A stretch of 24,626 nt of DNA from positions 1-24,626 of the forward strand of contig CAWHEG010000024.1 of NCBI GenBank assembly GCA_963828405.1, read 5' to 3'. This document shows positions 24,253 through 24,626 of the stretch, piece after piece. The translations under genes were made by a program, and so were the position numbers. This stretch comes from JANMJD01 sp963828405. Lineage in GTDB: Bacteria; Actinomycetota; Acidimicrobiia; Acidimicrobiales; Ilumatobacteraceae. Numbering within the stretch: position 1 is the first letter of the stretch; each line of letters begins with the position of its first letter. Below the pieces are notes generated by a model, which searched no databases, was not told the DNA's origin, and saw only the letters and a program-made list of their open reading frames with translations.

Positions 24253-24626
24253 GGGGCTGACAGGTTTCGACGTCAGTGTCGCTGGACGGTCGTGCGACTC
24301 GAGTTGCTCAGACTCGTTAAACGGGGCAACCAACAAGAATTGCCAACGAGCAGTTCGCTCTCGCCGCCTGATTATCAGGTGAGTGAAGAGACATCGTGAG
24401 CAGAAATGCCGCACGGGGCCAATCCATCGCAGCCCGGCAACAGAAGCGAAGGATGACAGCGGAAAAGACTGCTGGCGTCGGGGAAGACCGATGACAGGCC
24501 GGAAAGACGACTCGCTGACCATCGGGTGACCGAAGGTCATTCGACCCGCCGATGAGGTTGCGTCAGCCTCGAAGTCGGGAATAGTCGTATCGCGGTCGCT
24601 CACCGGCTGATGGACGGGGGTTCGAT
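24253..24626 (+). ncRNA. ssrA: Transfer-messenger RNA, 3' end cut by window edge
   Basis: The 5' end GGGGCTGACAGGTTTCGACG is the tRNA-like start and D-loop region. The conserved GTTAAACGGGGCAACC lies ahead of the tag frame, and a pseudoknot-rich region follows. The right end, GGACGGGGGTTCGAT, is the T arm entering its loop. The last roughly 17 bases (the end of the T stem, the acceptor strand pairing with GGGGCTG, and CCA) lie outside the window. The RNA tags proteins from stalled ribosomes together with SmpB. Confidence 0.96.
24342..24371 (+). CDS. tmRNA proteolysis tag
   Basis: The internal frame GCC AAC GAG CAG TTC ... TGA encodes ANEQFALAA. With the tRNA-borne alanine the added tag would be AANEQFALAA. 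The ALAA end is the usual ClpXP/Lon degron. With nine codons the tag is on the short side. Confidence 0.85.
   Translation, partial: ANEQFALAA

Noticed and set aside
1..24626. CRISPR arrays, riboswitches and insertion sequences
   Set aside because: I scanned for regularly spaced repeats, conserved riboswitch cores upstream of cysM and other metabolic genes, and transposase motifs, and found none.

Overview
The window is very G+C-rich chromosomal DNA from a bacterium, most likely an actinomycete of the Acidimicrobiia type (inference). The support is a murI-rph-rdgB run beside a CysM/Mec pair, as in Mycobacterium, an LLM-family (probably F420-dependent) oxidoreductase, frequent GTG starts, and 'TANNNT then 6-9 nt then start codon' signals typical of actinobacterial leaderless genes. 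Many clear housekeeping genes are broken by one-base frame changes (smpB, cysM, mec, pydC), while neighbours such as rph, murI and the desaturase are intact. That looks like indel error in a long-read assembly rather than real gene decay, so broken genes are given as one CDS each with the approximate breakpoints.

Layout. 1-1590 (-): pyrimidine breakdown genes, beta-ureidopropionase then dihydropyrimidinase (runs off the left edge), read divergently from a MocR-type regulator (1709-3064, +) across a shared inverted repeat. 3116-7631 (-): a tightly overlapped operon of an alpha/beta-hydrolase lipoprotein, a membrane desaturase fused to a Rieske domain, and an acyl-CoA dehydrogenase. 7793-8778 (-): EthD-like and DUF2461 genes, separated from that operon by a perfect 30-bp palindrome. 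8893-11795 (+): an Ala-rich coiled-coil protein and a HerA-like ATPase. 11869-16081 (+): an FGGY polyol kinase, a GlpA-like dehydrogenase with a BFD iron-sulfur domain, and a GlpB-like flavoprotein, joined by GTGA overlaps; a tRNA-Leu(UAG) lies inside the 3' end of the last reading frame. 16153-17389 (+): a broken DUF1801 gene and a D-threonine-aldolase-like PLP enzyme. 17402-19614 (-): murI-rph-rdgB. 19680-20505 (+): an EamA transporter. 20527-21929 (-): Mec-like JAMM protease and CysM, with no CysO gene between them. 21966-22443 (+): smpB. 22488-23182 (-): dienelactone hydrolase. 23250-24183 (+): LLM oxidoreductase. 24253-end (+): tmRNA, cut by the right edge.

There is no CRISPR array, insertion sequence, integrase or phage module. 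The best candidates for little-described biology are the kinase/GlpA/GlpB cassette with an altered glycerol-site residue, the desaturase-Rieske fusion operon, the HerA-like ATPase with its coiled-coil neighbour, the Mec-CysM pair lacking CysO, and the recurrent leaderless promoter layout.
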